The notes: generated by a model not told the origin, from the letters alone. A stretch of 64,000 nucleotides of DNA from Rhodanobacteraceae bacterium ZG21-1 (GCA_021390615.1 JAJEJU010000023.1:248001-312000); one strand, 5' to 3'; shown: positions 12,733-21,255, counted from the stretch's first letter. Numbers and translations: made by a program.

Positions 12733-14007
12733 CTAGCCGCCGCCACGGCGGCCGCCGCCCTGGCGCTGTCCGTCCTTGGCCTTCTTCAGTTCGTCCGGGG
12801 TGGGTGCGGCCGGCACCTCGCCGGGCTTCAGCGGCTGCACCTTGCTGCCGGGCTTGAGCCGGAACTGGCCCTCGGTGACCACCTGGTCGCCGACCGCCAG
12901 CCCCTTGCTGATCATCACGTGGCTGGCGCCGGCCTCGTTGGCCACCGTCACCGGCTGCATCTTCACCGTCTTGTCGTCCTGCAGCTGGTACACGTAGTCG
13001 CCGTCCGGGCCGCGCTGCACCGCCTGCGCCGGGATCACCAGGCCGCCGGGCGCGGTGCGCACCTTCAGCTGCACGTTGACGAACTGGCCCGGCCACAGGC
13101 TGTTGTCCAGGTTGTCGAACTGCGCACGCAACTTGAAGGTGCCGGTGGAAACGTTGATCTGGTTGTCGATCACCTGCAGCACGCCGCCGCTGGCGATCGG
13201 GTGGGCGTCAGTCTTGTCCAGCGCCGCCACTTCCAGCTGCGCGCCGCCCTTCATCGCCGTGCGCACGCTCTCCAGGTTCTGCTCGGGCAGGTAGAAGATC
13301 ACGTAGATCGGGTGGATCTGGGTCAGCGTCACGATCGCCGTGGTGGTAGTCACTACGTTGCCCGGGTCCACGCTGCGGATGCCGGCCACGCCGTCAATCG
13401 GCGAGGTGATGCGGGTGTAGTCGAGCTGCACCTTGGCCGACTTGATCGCAGCCACGTCGGCCGCCACGGTCGCATTCAGCTGCGCCACGTTGTTGCGGTA
13501 GGTGTCCATGTCCAGCGCGGCCACATAGCCCTGCGCCACCAGCTTCTGGTTGCGCGACAGGGTGCTCTGCGCGGTGGCCAGCGAGGCTTCGTCCTGCTTC
13601 TGCTTGGCCAGGGCCTGGTCGTAGCTGGCCTGGAACGGGCGCGGGTCGATCTGCGCCAGTAGGTCGCCCTTCTTCACCGACTGTCCTTCGGTGAAGTTGA
13701 TGGTCAGCATCTGGCCGCTGATCTGTGGGTTGATGGTCACCGTGTTGAGCGCCTGCACCGTGCCCAGGCCGACCAGGTAGATCGGCACGTTCTGGCTCAC
13801 CACCGGCTCCACCGTCACCGGCACCGGCGCGTTGTCCTGGCCGGGCTGGCCGCTCTGGGCCTCCGCCGCCGCGCCGCGCCCGCCGTGCCGATGGCCGCCG
13901 CCGGCCCCAGCCTCGTCGCCTTCCGGCTTATGCAGCAGCCGGAACGCCACGGCGCCCACGATCACGACGACCAGCACCGCTAGCGCGATCTTCCAAAAAC
14001 GCGACAT
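12733..14007 (-). CDS. mdtA: RND efflux periplasmic adaptor, MdtA-like
   Basis: A 424-residue membrane-fusion protein that bridges the RND pump to an outer-membrane channel. Residues 1-25 form an uncleaved-looking membrane anchor (MSRFWKIALAVLVVVIVGAVAF), followed by a Gly/His/Ala linker. Then come the lipoyl/barrel half (PVTVEPVVSQNVPIYLVGLG, INPQISGQMLTINFTEGQSVKKGD), the coiled-coil hairpin (about 120-180) and the return half LDYTRITSPIDGVAG. The C-terminus is a charged Gly/Arg/Lys tail. The start at 14007 has CAGGAGTG upstream; the longer frame is not supported. It is the first gene of the mdtABC-like unit. No tolC-like gene or BaeSR-type regulator is adjacent. Confidence 0.9.
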   Translation of the reverse strand: MSRFWKIALAVLVVVIVGAVAFRLLHKPEGDEAGAGGGHRHGGRGAAAEAQSGQPGQDNAPVPVTVEPVVSQNVPIYLVGLGTVQALNTVTINPQISGQMLTINFTEGQSVKKGDLLAQIDPRPFQASYDQALAKQKQDEASLATAQSTLSRNQKLVAQGYVAALDMDTYRNNVAQLNATVAADVAAIKSAKVQLDYTRITSPIDGVAGIRSVDPGNVVTTTTAIVTLTQIHPIYVIFYLPEQNLESVRTAMKGGAQLEVAALDKTDAHPIASGGVLQVIDNQINVSTGTFKLRAQFDNLDNSLWPGQFVNVQLKVRTAPGGLVIPAQAVQRGPDGDYVYQLQDDKTVKMQPVTVANEAGASHVMISKGLAVGDQVVTEGQFRLKPGSKVQPLKPGEVPAAPTPDELKKAKDGQRQGGGRRGGG

Positions 14008-14077
14008 GAAACACTCCTGGGGATGAAGACCTGGGTCACCCGACCCTGACGGCACAGCATCTGCGCCGCACAAGTAA

Positions 14078-14105
14078 GTTGTATGAAAGCATAGGGCCAG
14101 TCCAA
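14078..14105 (-). promoter_or_regulatory. Candidate promoter of the mdtABC-like unit
   Basis: On the minus strand TTGGAC (14105-14100) and TACAAC (14083-14078) are 16 bases apart, about 70 bases upstream of the adaptor start. Confidence 0.4.
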
Positions 14106-14235
14106 CGACACTGAACAATGCCGGTTGACATGGGTCCGGCATGACCGATGGCAGGGCGGCGAGGGGCGCCGCCAAGCCGGCGGCAGGCGGAATCGGCGGG
14201 CCGCGGACCGTTCCGGCGCCGGTCCCGGCCACGCC

Positions 14236-14263
14236 TGAAACCGTCGCGCGCTTCGTCTATAAT
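14236..14263 (+). promoter_or_regulatory. Candidate promoter for cytochrome c gene
   Basis: A perfect TATAAT (14258-14263) is preceded after 16 bases by the weak -35 TGAAAC (14236-14241). It sits about 200 bases upstream of the cytochrome start in the divergent region with mdtA. Confidence 0.5.
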
Positions 14264-14461
14264 TCGCGACTTGTTGCCTGTCGCCGGCCCGCTTCCCGGG
14301 CGCCGGCGCAGGCAGCGGTAAGGGCTCGACGTTTCCGCCAGGCGCATCATCGGTGATGATGTGCGCACGGGCCGCCGGCCGCGCAGCGACGCGGCGGCGG
14401 GACAGGCACGCCGGCGTAGCCATGGGGGCTCCGCGGCTTACCCACTGACTGGAGTACATGC

Positions 14462-14995
14462 GTGAGCGGTTCCATGACCAAATCTGACCAGAGTTTCCTG
14501 CGTCAGTTCTCGCTGCTGATTGCCGGCCTCAGCCTCCTGACCGTTGCGTTGATCAGCATGGCCGCGTGGATCTACGCGAACGAGCCCAAGGAAACCGACC
14601 CTCACGTGGCGCAGCAGGTGGCCGATCGCATCGCCCCGGTGGCCGGCGTGTATGCCGGCAACACCGGCCGCGCCGCGATGGAAGCGGCCCAGGAAGCCGC
14701 CGCCAAGGCCGCCGCCGCCCAGGTCGCCTACGGCGGCACCACCGACGGCAAGACCATCTACGACAACCTGTGCCACAGCTGCCACACCGCCGGCGTCGCC
14801 GGCGCGCCGAAGCTGGGCGACAAGGCCGCCTGGGGCCCGCGCATCGCCGAGGGCCTGGACACCCTGATCAAGCACGCCACCGAAGGCTACAAGGGCCCGG
14901 ACGGCAACATGATGCCGGCACGCGGCGGCAACCCGTCGCTCAACGACGCCCAGGTGAAGGCCGCGGTGACCTGGATCGTCGGCCAGGCCAAGTAA
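14462..14995 (+). CDS. Membrane-anchored class I cytochrome c (c5-like)
   Basis: A 177-residue electron carrier facing the periplasm. Residues 14-38 form a single membrane anchor, followed by an Ala-rich linker. The haem domain has the CHSCH attachment motif (C104, C107, H108) and the axial Met region GPDGNMMPARGG (Met150/151). The size and the MPARGG-type methionine loop fit the cytochrome c5 group that feeds terminal oxidases. I chose the GTG at 14462 because GGAG lies seven bases upstream; the ATG at 14474 is an alternative. The gene is followed at once by a terminator. Confidence 0.85.
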   Translation: MSGSMTKSDQSFLRQFSLLIAGLSLLTVALISMAAWIYANEPKETDPHVAQQVADRIAPVAGVYAGNTGRAAMEAAQEAAAKAAAAQVAYGGTTDGKTIYDNLCHSCHTAGVAGAPKLGDKAAWGPRIAEGLDTLIKHATEGYKGPDGNMMPARGGNPSLNDAQVKAAVTWIVGQAK

Positions 14996-15023
14996 GCCGC
15001 CGGGCACTTACACCGCAGATTTG

Positions 15024-15043
15024 ACGCCGCCCACGGGCGGCGT
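15024..15043 (+). terminator. Intrinsic terminator of cytochrome c gene
   Basis: ACGCCGCC / GGCGGCGT stem with CACG loop, followed by TCTGCTTT, 28 bases past the stop. Confidence 0.75.
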
Positions 15044-15062
15044 TCTGCTTTATGGCCTCGCC

Positions 15063-15671
15063 CTATGAAGCCGGGCCCGCTCCGCCGACGCCGTCGCGCC
15101 AGGCCCGCGCATGCTCGCGCAGCTGCGGGAAGAACGCCTCGAAGTGCCGCTGCAGCGGCGCCTGCAGCCCGATCAGCAGCGGCAGCGCGTCGGCCAGCGG
15201 GCTGGCCCGGCTGAGTCGCTGCGCGATGCCCTGCAGCGCCCGCCCGATCTCGGCCGGATCGGCATAGCCGGCCGGCAGGTCATGCGCCTCCATATAGGCG
15301 CGGAAGCGCCGCAAGGTCGGCGGCAGCAGCGCATCCTCGCGCCACAGCAGCCCGCGCAGCTCGCGCGAAAAGGCGTCCAGCGGCTGCGCCGACCAGCGTG
15401 CGAAGTCACGCGCCAGGCAGTGGTCGAACCACATGTCGAGCAGGATGCCGGCGTAGCGCCGGTACGGCGGCTCGAACAGTTCGCGTGCGGCGCGCACCTC
15501 GGGGTGGTCGTCGGTGTAGACGTCGATTGCACGGTGCAGACGGATGCCGTCGATCACCCGCGCCGGCAGCGCCGAAGCTTCCAGCGTGCCGTGCACGAAG
15601 TCGCCGAGCATGCCGCCGAGCCGCAGGCCATCGTCGTCGCCGGCAAGCAGCGCGTGGGCGAGATGGTTCAT
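15063..15671 (-). CDS. acpH: Acyl carrier protein phosphodiesterase
   Basis: A 202-residue cytosolic enzyme of the AcpH family, which removes the 4'-phosphopantetheine group from holo-ACP. Length and start (MNHLAHALLA) match the E. coli protein of 193 residues. Family features are the HD-like metal-binding motifs: GGMLGDFVHG near residue 22, RLHRAIDVYTDDHPEV near 45-60, and MWFDHCLARDFARWS near 80-95. The longer frame reaching upstream overlaps the divergent hydrolase gene and is not supported. The divergent spacing of 54 bases means that both promoters overlap. Confidence 0.85.
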   Translation of the reverse strand: MNHLAHALLAGDDDGLRLGGMLGDFVHGTLEASALPARVIDGIRLHRAIDVYTDDHPEVRAARELFEPPYRRYAGILLDMWFDHCLARDFARWSAQPLDAFSRELRGLLWREDALLPPTLRRFRAYMEAHDLPAGYADPAEIGRALQGIAQRLSRASPLADALPLLIGLQAPLQRHFEAFFPQLREHARAWRDGVGGAGPAS

Positions 15672-15725
15672 CGCACAGCGGGCCGGGCGGGCCGCGGCCG
15701 CGCGTTGCCGGTTATCATCGTACCC

Positions 15726-16427
15726 ATGAATGTTCTCTCGCTCCCCGCCGATCCGGCGTCTTTTCCCGATACGGCGGCCAGCTTCGCGCTGAGCGGCCCG
15801 GCCGGCAAGCTGGAAACGATCAGCGACGTGGCCGAAGCCGCCGAGGCGCGCCGCGGCATCGCCGTGGTCTGCCACCCGCATCCGCTGCAGGGCGGCACCA
15901 TGCACAACAAGGTGGTGACCATGGTCGAGCGCGCCCTACGCGAATCCGGGCTGGACACGCTGCGCTTCAACTTCCGCGGCACCGGCGAGTCCGCCGGCAG
16001 CTACGACGAGGGCCGTGGCGAAGGCGACGACCTGGCCGCGGTGGCCGCCTGGGCGCGCCGCGTGCGCCCGCACGATGCGCTGTGGCTGGCCGGCTTCTCG
16101 TTCGGCAGCTACGTGAGCATCCGCAACGCCGCGCGCCTGCATGCCGACGCGCTGATCAGCATCGCGCCGCCGGTCGGCCGCTGGGATTTCGAGGATCTCG
16201 CCCTGCCCGGCTGTCCCTGGCTGGTGGTGCAAGGCGAGGAAGACGAGATCGTCGAGCCGCAGGCGGTGTTCGACTGGGTCGACGCGCTGGGCCGCGACGC
16301 GCCGCAGCAGCCGCTGGAACTGGTGCGCATGCCGGAGACCAGCCACTTTTTCCACCGCCGCCTGATGGACCTGCGCGGCGCGATCAAGCACGCCGTGCAG
16401 GCCTGGCTGCCAGCGCCGAGGCAGTAA
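15726..16427 (+). CDS. Alpha/beta hydrolase (COG2945 type)
   Basis: A 233-residue cytosolic alpha/beta hydrolase. It has the oxyanion block CHPHPLQGGTMHNKVV (about 59-74), the family pair RFNFRGTGES, and the nucleophile elbow GFSFGS (about 124-129). A later acidic residue is in GEEDEIV, and the catalytic His is in ETSHFFH. COG2945 members are small esterases of unknown substrate. ATG at 15726 is the only start compatible with the family. It heads a tight run with the next two genes (gaps of 4 and 14 bases), probably one operon ending with zapE. Confidence 0.8.
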   Translation: MNVLSLPADPASFPDTAASFALSGPAGKLETISDVAEAAEARRGIAVVCHPHPLQGGTMHNKVVTMVERALRESGLDTLRFNFRGTGESAGSYDEGRGEGDDLAAVAAWARRVRPHDALWLAGFSFGSYVSIRNAARLHADALISIAPPVGRWDFEDLALPGCPWLVVQGEEDEIVEPQAVFDWVDALGRDAPQQPLELVRMPETSHFFHRRLMDLRGAIKHAVQAWLPAPRQ

Positions 16428-16431
16428 CCGC

Positions 16432-17193
16432 ATGCGCGCTCCGCTCGTCTGCGGCTGGGCCGCACTGTGGCTGCTGTCATCGACCTGCAGTCATGGCGAT
16501 CAAGCCAGCGTCCCGTCGGGTCATTGGACAGGGACATGGCACCGGATAGCGCCTCACGATGCCGTCCCAGCCGAACTGCGCATCGATGGCACGCCTCCTG
16601 AACTGCACTTCTCACTGGAAAGCCGCCTGACCGATCGAGTGGGCGCCCTCGCGGACAGCCTCGTGCCGCGAGGCGGGGACGCCAGCTATCGCAACGACAG
16701 CGGCTGCCGGATCGATTTCAGCCTGAGCGGCACGCGGCTCCGGCTTCGTCAGCACGGCGGTGAACAGGCTTGCCGCCTAGGCTCCGGTGTCGATTTCAGC
16801 GGCGACTACGTGCCGGGCAAGCTGCCTTCGATCGACCTGCTCTCGCTGCATGTGGTCGACAGCGCGGCGCAGGATCGCGCCGCACGCACCCTGCTGGGCC
16901 AGGATTACCAGGCCATGGTCGAGGCGGTGGACCTTGCCAGCGCGGGTCGCGATCTCGATGGCACCGGAGCCATCGTGCAGAGCTACCTGGTGCGCCTGCG
17001 CGACGTGCCCGCCTCCGCGATCGTGATGCGCCACGACGCGCAATTATGGATAGGGCTGCTGGTCGAGATCGCCGGCAAGCCACATCTGCGCTACTACAGC
17101 AACGTGCCGACCTGGAAAAAGCGCGTGCCACAAACCATCCTGGCCTGGCGCGACGGCATCGATCCGGCACTACCGATCGATCCGATGCCCTGA
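16432..17193 (+). CDS. Secreted protein of unknown function
   Basis: A 253-residue protein with an N-terminal signal (MRAPLVCGWAALWLLSSTC). The Cys in LLSSTC could be a lipidation site, though the lipobox is not ideal. The mature part has HWTGTWHRIAPHD near residue 31 and cysteines in SGCRID and EQACRLG that may form a disulphide. Its C-terminal region reads VMRHDAQLWIGLLVEIAGKPHLRYYSN. No family is recognised. It sits four bases after the hydrolase gene and 14 before zapE, so it is probably co-transcribed. Confidence 0.75.
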   Translation: MRAPLVCGWAALWLLSSTCSHGDQASVPSGHWTGTWHRIAPHDAVPAELRIDGTPPELHFSLESRLTDRVGALADSLVPRGGDASYRNDSGCRIDFSLSGTRLRLRQHGGEQACRLGSGVDFSGDYVPGKLPSIDLLSLHVVDSAAQDRAARTLLGQDYQAMVEAVDLASAGRDLDGTGAIVQSYLVRLRDVPASAIVMRHDAQLWIGLLVEIAGKPHLRYYSNVPTWKKRVPQTILAWRDGIDPALPIDPMP

Positions 17194-17207
17194 GAACCTG
17201 CCACCCC

Positions 17208-18323
17208 ATGAATCATTCGTCGTCGATCGCGCCGAGCACGCGCTATCAGGAAGGCGTCGCCGCGCACCGCTGGCAGTCCGATCCGGCGCAGCTGGCCGTG
17301 CTGCCCGAATTCGACCGCATGCAGGCCGCGCTGTGCGCCCCGTCGCCGGCCGGCAACGGCCTGTTCGGACGTCTTAAATCGCTGCTGGGCAGCGAGCCCG
17401 AGGCCGTGCCCGGCCTGTACCTGTGGGGCAGCGTGGGACGCGGCAAGACCTTTCTGATGGACTTGTTCGCCGCCAGCCTGCCGCATGGCGTGGCGCTGCG
17501 CCGGCACTTCCACCGCTTCATGGGCGAAGTGCACGAGCAGCTGCGCGAGCTGGGCGAGCGGCAGGACCCGCTGGTCGAAGTGGCAGCACGGCTGGCGACG
17601 CGCTGCCGCGTACTGTGCCTGGACGAGTTCCTGGTCAACGACATCGGCGATGCGATGATCCTGGCCAACCTGTTCGAGGCGCTGTTCGCGCGCGGGGTCA
17701 GCCTGGTCACCACCTCGAACACCGCGCCGCAGAATCTGTACAAAGACGGCCTGCAACGCGCGCGCTTCCTGCCGGCGATCGCCGCGATCGAACAGCGCTG
17801 CCACGTGGTGGAGATGATCTCGGCGCGCGACTGGCGCCTGCGCGCGCTGACCCAGGCGCCGGTCTACCACACCCCGCCCGGCGCCGAAGCCGAGCGCGAG
17901 CTGGCGCGCATCTTCACCAGCCAGGCGCAGGGCGAGGTGCGCGACGGCGGCGAAATCGTGCTCAACGACCGCCCCATTCCGCTGCGCAAGCGCGCGGACA
18001 ACATCTTCTGGTTCGACTTTCCCGCGCTGTGCGAAGGACCGCGCGCGGTAGCCGACTACATCGAGCTGGCCAAGGCCGGCCCCACCATCATCGTCTCCAA
18101 CGTGCCGCAATTCACCATCTACAGCGAGGACGCGGCCAAGCGCTTCGTGCAGCTGGTCGACGAGTTCTACGACCGCCACGTGAAGCTGGTGCTGTCCGCC
18201 GCCGCGCCGATCCACCAGCTTTACGACGGCGAGCGCCTGCGCGCCGAGTTCGGCCGCACCGAATCGCGCCTGATCGAGATGCAGAGCGAGGAATACCTGG
18301 GTCTGCCGCATCGGATGGATTGA
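17208..18323 (+). CDS. zapE: Cell division ATPase ZapE (AFG1 family)
   Basis: A 371-residue AFG1-like AAA ATPase, close to the 375 residues of E. coli ZapE, which acts at the Z ring late in division. Walker A is GSVGRGKT (residues 74-81), Walker B is LCLDEF (near 142-147), and the sensor region reads LVTTSNTAPQNLYKDGLQR. The C-terminal part has IPLRKRADNIFWFDFPALCEGPR and ends in the family signature RTESRLIEMQSEEYL. The start at 17208 is used because the frame before it has no family similarity. It is last in the hydrolase-unknown-zapE run. Confidence 0.9.
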   Translation: MNHSSSIAPSTRYQEGVAAHRWQSDPAQLAVLPEFDRMQAALCAPSPAGNGLFGRLKSLLGSEPEAVPGLYLWGSVGRGKTFLMDLFAASLPHGVALRRHFHRFMGEVHEQLRELGERQDPLVEVAARLATRCRVLCLDEFLVNDIGDAMILANLFEALFARGVSLVTTSNTAPQNLYKDGLQRARFLPAIAAIEQRCHVVEMISARDWRLRALTQAPVYHTPPGAEAERELARIFTSQAQGEVRDGGEIVLNDRPIPLRKRADNIFWFDFPALCEGPRAVADYIELAKAGPTIIVSNVPQFTIYSEDAAKRFVQLVDEFYDRHVKLVLSAAAPIHQLYDGERLRAEFGRTESRLIEMQSEEYLGLPHRMD

Positions 18324-18467
18324 GGCCGCTACGCCCCGGCGCGTCTTTGTCGATACGCCGGCGCCGATCCGGATCGAACGACGACCACCTTGCACCGCGG
18401 CGTTTGCGCCTCGCCGGCGGCTCGCTATGCTGGCCCACGAATCGGCCTACGACCCGGCGAAGCAAGC

Positions 18468-18890
18468 GTGCGCCTCTTATCGACCCTGCTCGGCACCTGG
18501 CTCGCCTGCGCCTGCCTCGGCGCCTGCTCGGCTCCGCCGGCTCCGGCTGACCAGCAGATCCGAACGGCCGAGCTGAAGGCCACCCTGGCGAGCCTGGACC
18601 TGGAACACCCCTGGGAAGACGCCAAGCGTCATGTGGCCGCGGGCGACCTGCGCCCGGTCGGCCTCTACGGCTTTAGCTGCTCCGTACCGGGTCCGTACGA
18701 CCCGAAGTCGCCTTGGAACATGGCCGATATTCGCTGTCTGGACGGCACCGGCGACGTGATGTACGTCGGCGAGTACACGCATCTGACCGACCAGGCCACC
18801 GCCTACGCGATGACCTATAACTGGGCCTTGAAGCGAGCGCTCAAGTCAGCGTCGAGCCAGCCGGCGGCAAGCCGCGCCAGCTCGCCCTAG
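18468..18890 (+). CDS. Small lipoprotein, unknown function
   Basis: With the GTG start at 18468 this is a 140-residue lipoprotein: signal VRLLSTLLGTWLACACLGAC with lipobox LGAC. The mature part includes LASLDLEHPWEDAKRHVAAGDLR and YGFSCSVPGPYDPKSPWNMADIRCLDGTGDVMYVGEYTHL. Two further cysteines may pair. An in-frame TTG at 18390 would hide the signal peptide, so I prefer the GTG, although neither has a good ribosome binding site. No family recognised. Confidence 0.65.
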   Translation: MRLLSTLLGTWLACACLGACSAPPAPADQQIRTAELKATLASLDLEHPWEDAKRHVAAGDLRPVGLYGFSCSVPGPYDPKSPWNMADIRCLDGTGDVMYVGEYTHLTDQATAYAMTYNWALKRALKSASSQPAASRASSP

Positions 18891-18919
18891 ACGCCGCCTT
18901 CGTTCGCGCCATCGCGACG

Positions 18920-19660
18920 TCAGCGCTTAGCCTGGCGGAACTGCGCGAACTCGCTCGGCTCCCATTCGCGCAGCGCGAGCATGAAGCCGGTGCCACGCCG
19001 CTGCCCCAGCGGCGCGCCGGCGGATTCGTCGTGCAGGGCGGCGAAGCGGGCGCGCAGCCGACGGAATTCCAGCTGCAGCTGCGCCACCGCCGTCGCGGTG
19101 AGCATGCCGTGAGTGAACTCCAGCGTCTCGTCGGCGCCGTCGAAGCGGCTGCGCAGGAACTCGCCGAGCGGCCGCCCCATGAAGAAGCGCCGGATCGGCC
19201 CGTTCGGCAGCCACTCGAAGTCGCGCGCCACGCGCAGGCGCACGCGATCGCCCGGCAGCAGCGCGATCAAGCCGATCCGGTGCAGCACCGCCAGGTAGCG
19301 CGCGCAGGCCTTGCGGTCGAAGCGATAGGTCGCGGCGATCTCGGCCGCCGACCAGTGGTTCAGCACGCACACCGCCACCAGCAGCAGCCTGCGGTCGGCC
19401 ACCAGTTGCGCCTCCTGCTCCTGGGTCAGGGTGCGCAGCAAGGGCGTCGCCGCGGCCGATTCCGCGGTCAGCTCCGCCAGGGTCAGGCCGAGCAGCTGAC
19501 TCAGCCTGGACAGCCGCTCGACAGTGAAGCGGGCGCTGGAAAACAGCCGCTTCACGCTGGGCTCGGACAACTCCAGCGCCTGGGCGACGTCGCGATAGGT
19601 CAGCCCACGCGCCTTGAGCTGGCGCTTGATGGTCACCACGAGCTGGCTCACTTCGGACAT
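18920..19660 (-). CDS. XRE-like helix-turn-helix regulator
   Basis: A 246-residue DNA-binding protein. The N-terminal Cro/CI-type helix-turn-helix (about 5-62) reads RQLKARGLTYRDVAQALELSE, then PSVKRLFSSARFTVERLSRL. The rest (about 85-240) has a probable second winged-helix segment (LNHWSAAEIAATYRFDRKACARYLAVL, like a small transcription-factor HTH) and an effector-like C-terminus. The start codon lies one base from a perfect inverted repeat at 19662-19684, so it probably represses itself and the divergent gene pair. The ligand is unknown. Confidence 0.85.
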   Translation of the reverse strand: MSEVSQLVVTIKRQLKARGLTYRDVAQALELSEPSVKRLFSSARFTVERLSRLSQLLGLTLAELTAESAAATPLLRTLTQEQEAQLVADRRLLLVAVCVLNHWSAAEIAATYRFDRKACARYLAVLHRIGLIALLPGDRVRLRVARDFEWLPNGPIRRFFMGRPLGEFLRSRFDGADETLEFTHGMLTATAVAQLQLEFRRLRARFAALHDESAGAPLGQRRGTGFMLALREWEPSEFAQFRQAKR

Positions 19661-19661
19661 G

Positions 19662-19730
19662 AAAGTATTACCTCACGATACTTTTGGTCGCACTTTACGC
19701 ATTTCCCGGGAAATTATCCGCACTTCACGC
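19662..19730. promoter_or_regulatory. Divergent operator array between XRE regulator and NlpC/P60 gene
   Basis: Three elements fill the 81-base divergent gap. The first is AAAGTAT-N9-ATACTTT at 19662-19684 (perfect arms). The second is a 14-base perfect palindrome ATTTCCCGGGAAAT at 19701-19714. The third is a direct repeat flanking that palindrome, CGCACTTTACGC at 19689-19700 and CGCACTTCACGC at 19719-19730. The arrangement suggests an operator bound by the adjacent regulator. Confidence 0.6.
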
Positions 19731-19741
19731 TACCTTCGGAC

Positions 19742-20494
19742 ATGCTGCGCGCACCCCGCCCCGGTGCCACGCCCATGTCCGCCCAGCCGCACGCGCAAGC
19801 CTGGTTCGAAGCTCCTTCCCGTCACCGCGACGTGCCGCTGCGCGAAGCGATGCCGATCGCGCCGGCGGTCTCCACCGCCTGGCTGAGCGCGCAGCTGCGC
19901 ATCGGCGACGTGGTGTTCATCCGCGCGGCGGCGCGCCCGTTCCGCGAGGTGGCGGCGGCCACCGACTCCTGGGTCAACCACGTCGGCATCGTGGTCAGCA
20001 AGGAAGGCCGCGAGCCGCTGATCGGCGAGAGCACCTTCCCGTTTTCGCGTACCACGCGGCTGTCGCGCTTCGTGGCACGCTCGGAGCAGGGCCGCGTCGC
20101 GGTCGCGCGCCTGCCCAAGCCCTTGAGCTTCGAAGAGCAGCACCGCCTGATCGACGCCTGCCTGCGCCGCAGCGGCGTGTTCTACGACACCGGCTTCAAC
20201 CTGCGCTCCGGCCGCCAGTTCTGCTCGCGCTACGTGCGCGAGGTGCTGCTCGAGGCCACCGGCGTCGAGCTCGGCGAAATCGAGACCTTCGCCGACCTGC
20301 TGCAGCGCCATCCCGAGGCCGACCAGGGTTTCTGGAAGCTGTGGTATTTCGGGCGCATTCCGTGGCAGCGCGAAACGGTCACGCCGGCCAGCCTGCTGCG
20401 CAGCGAGACCTTGCAGTGCGTGTTCGACGGCCAGGTGGCCAAAGAGGAGCGCCGCGCCCGCCGGCAGCGCGCACGCGCGGCACGCCCGTGCTGA
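19742..20494 (+). CDS. Permuted NlpC/P60 cysteine hydrolase (YiiX/YebB-like)
   Basis: A 250-residue protein of the circularly permuted NlpC/P60 (YiiX/YebB) group, whose members act on peptidoglycan peptides or lipid-linked substrates. Candidate catalytic residues come in the permuted order: His80 in WVNHVGIVV, Glu96 in IGES, and Cys161 in SGRQFCSRYV. The C-terminus is basic. There is no signal peptide. ATG 19742 and ATG 19775 (MSAQPH) are both possible; neither has a strong ribosome binding site. Its stop overlaps the GTG start of the next gene, which implies coupled translation, and it is divergent from an XRE-like regulator. Confidence 0.8.
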   Translation: MLRAPRPGATPMSAQPHAQAWFEAPSRHRDVPLREAMPIAPAVSTAWLSAQLRIGDVVFIRAAARPFREVAAATDSWVNHVGIVVSKEGREPLIGESTFPFSRTTRLSRFVARSEQGRVAVARLPKPLSFEEQHRLIDACLRRSGVFYDTGFNLRSGRQFCSRYVREVLLEATGVELGEIETFADLLQRHPEADQGFWKLWYFGRIPWQRETVTPASLLRSETLQCVFDGQVAKEERRARRQRARAARPC

Positions 20495-21255
20495 TCCTGC
20501 TGCTGGCGATCTTCGCCGGCTGCTGGCTGCTGGAGCGCGTGCATCCGGGCTGGCCGCTGCCGAAGGTGCGCGGCTGGACGCTGCGCGTGGTGCTGGTCAA
20601 CCTGGTCCAGCTCGGCGTGGTGCTGCTGGCCGGCATCAGCTGGGAACGCTGGCTGTCTTCCGCTTCGCTCTTTCATCTCTCGCGCCATCTCGACCCGGCG
20701 AGCGGCGGCGTGCTGGCCTATTTCATCGCCACCTTCGTGTTCTACTGGTGGCATCGCTGGCGCCACGAGCACGACATCCTCTGGCGCGCCTTCCACCAGA
20801 TCCACCACAGCCCGCAGCGGCTGGAGGTGATCACATCGTTCTACAAGCATCCCGGCGAGATGGTGGTGAACTCGCTGATCGGCAGCCTGCTGGTGTACAC
20901 CCTGCTGGGGCTGTCGCCGCAGGCCGGCGCGATCTATACCTTCTGCACCGCGCTGGGCGAATTCTTCTATCACACCAATGTGCGCACGCCGCGCTGGGTC
21001 GGCTGGTTCTTCCAGCGCCCCGAGATGCATCGCATCCACCACCGCCACGGGCGGCACAAGAACAACTACGGCGACATCCCGTGGTGGGACATGCTGTTCG
21101 GCACCTACGAGAATCCGCCGGAGTGGCGCTACAGCTGCGGCTTCGACGACGCCAAGGAACAACAGCTGTGGCGCATGCTGGCCTATCAGGACGTGCATCG
21201 GAAACCCCGCGTGCGCAAGCCATCGCCGGCGCCTTCGCGCGGTGGCGAACGCTGA
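20488..21255 (+). CDS. Membrane fatty-acid hydroxylase/sterol desaturase family
   Basis: A 255-residue integral membrane di-iron oxygenase. The histidine clusters that bind the iron pair are in place: HRWRH (89-93), HQIHH (103-107), His162, and HRIHH (181-185). Several membrane segments lie before and between them. The GTG start at 20488 overlaps the previous stop (GTGCTGA), a typical coupling signal; the much longer frame before it belongs to the other gene. The substrate is unknown; family members hydroxylate or desaturate lipid acyl chains or sterol-like lipids. Pairing with a permuted NlpC/P60 hydrolase suggests a joint lipid or envelope modification. Confidence 0.85.
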   Translation: MLILLLAIFAGCWLLERVHPGWPLPKVRGWTLRVVLVNLVQLGVVLLAGISWERWLSSASLFHLSRHLDPASGGVLAYFIATFVFYWWHRWRHEHDILWRAFHQIHHSPQRLEVITSFYKHPGEMVVNSLIGSLLVYTLLGLSPQAGAIYTFCTALGEFFYHTNVRTPRWVGWFFQRPEMHRIHHRHGRHKNNYGDIPWWDMLFGTYENPPEWRYSCGFDDAKEQQLWRMLAYQDVHRKPRVRKPSPAPSRGGER

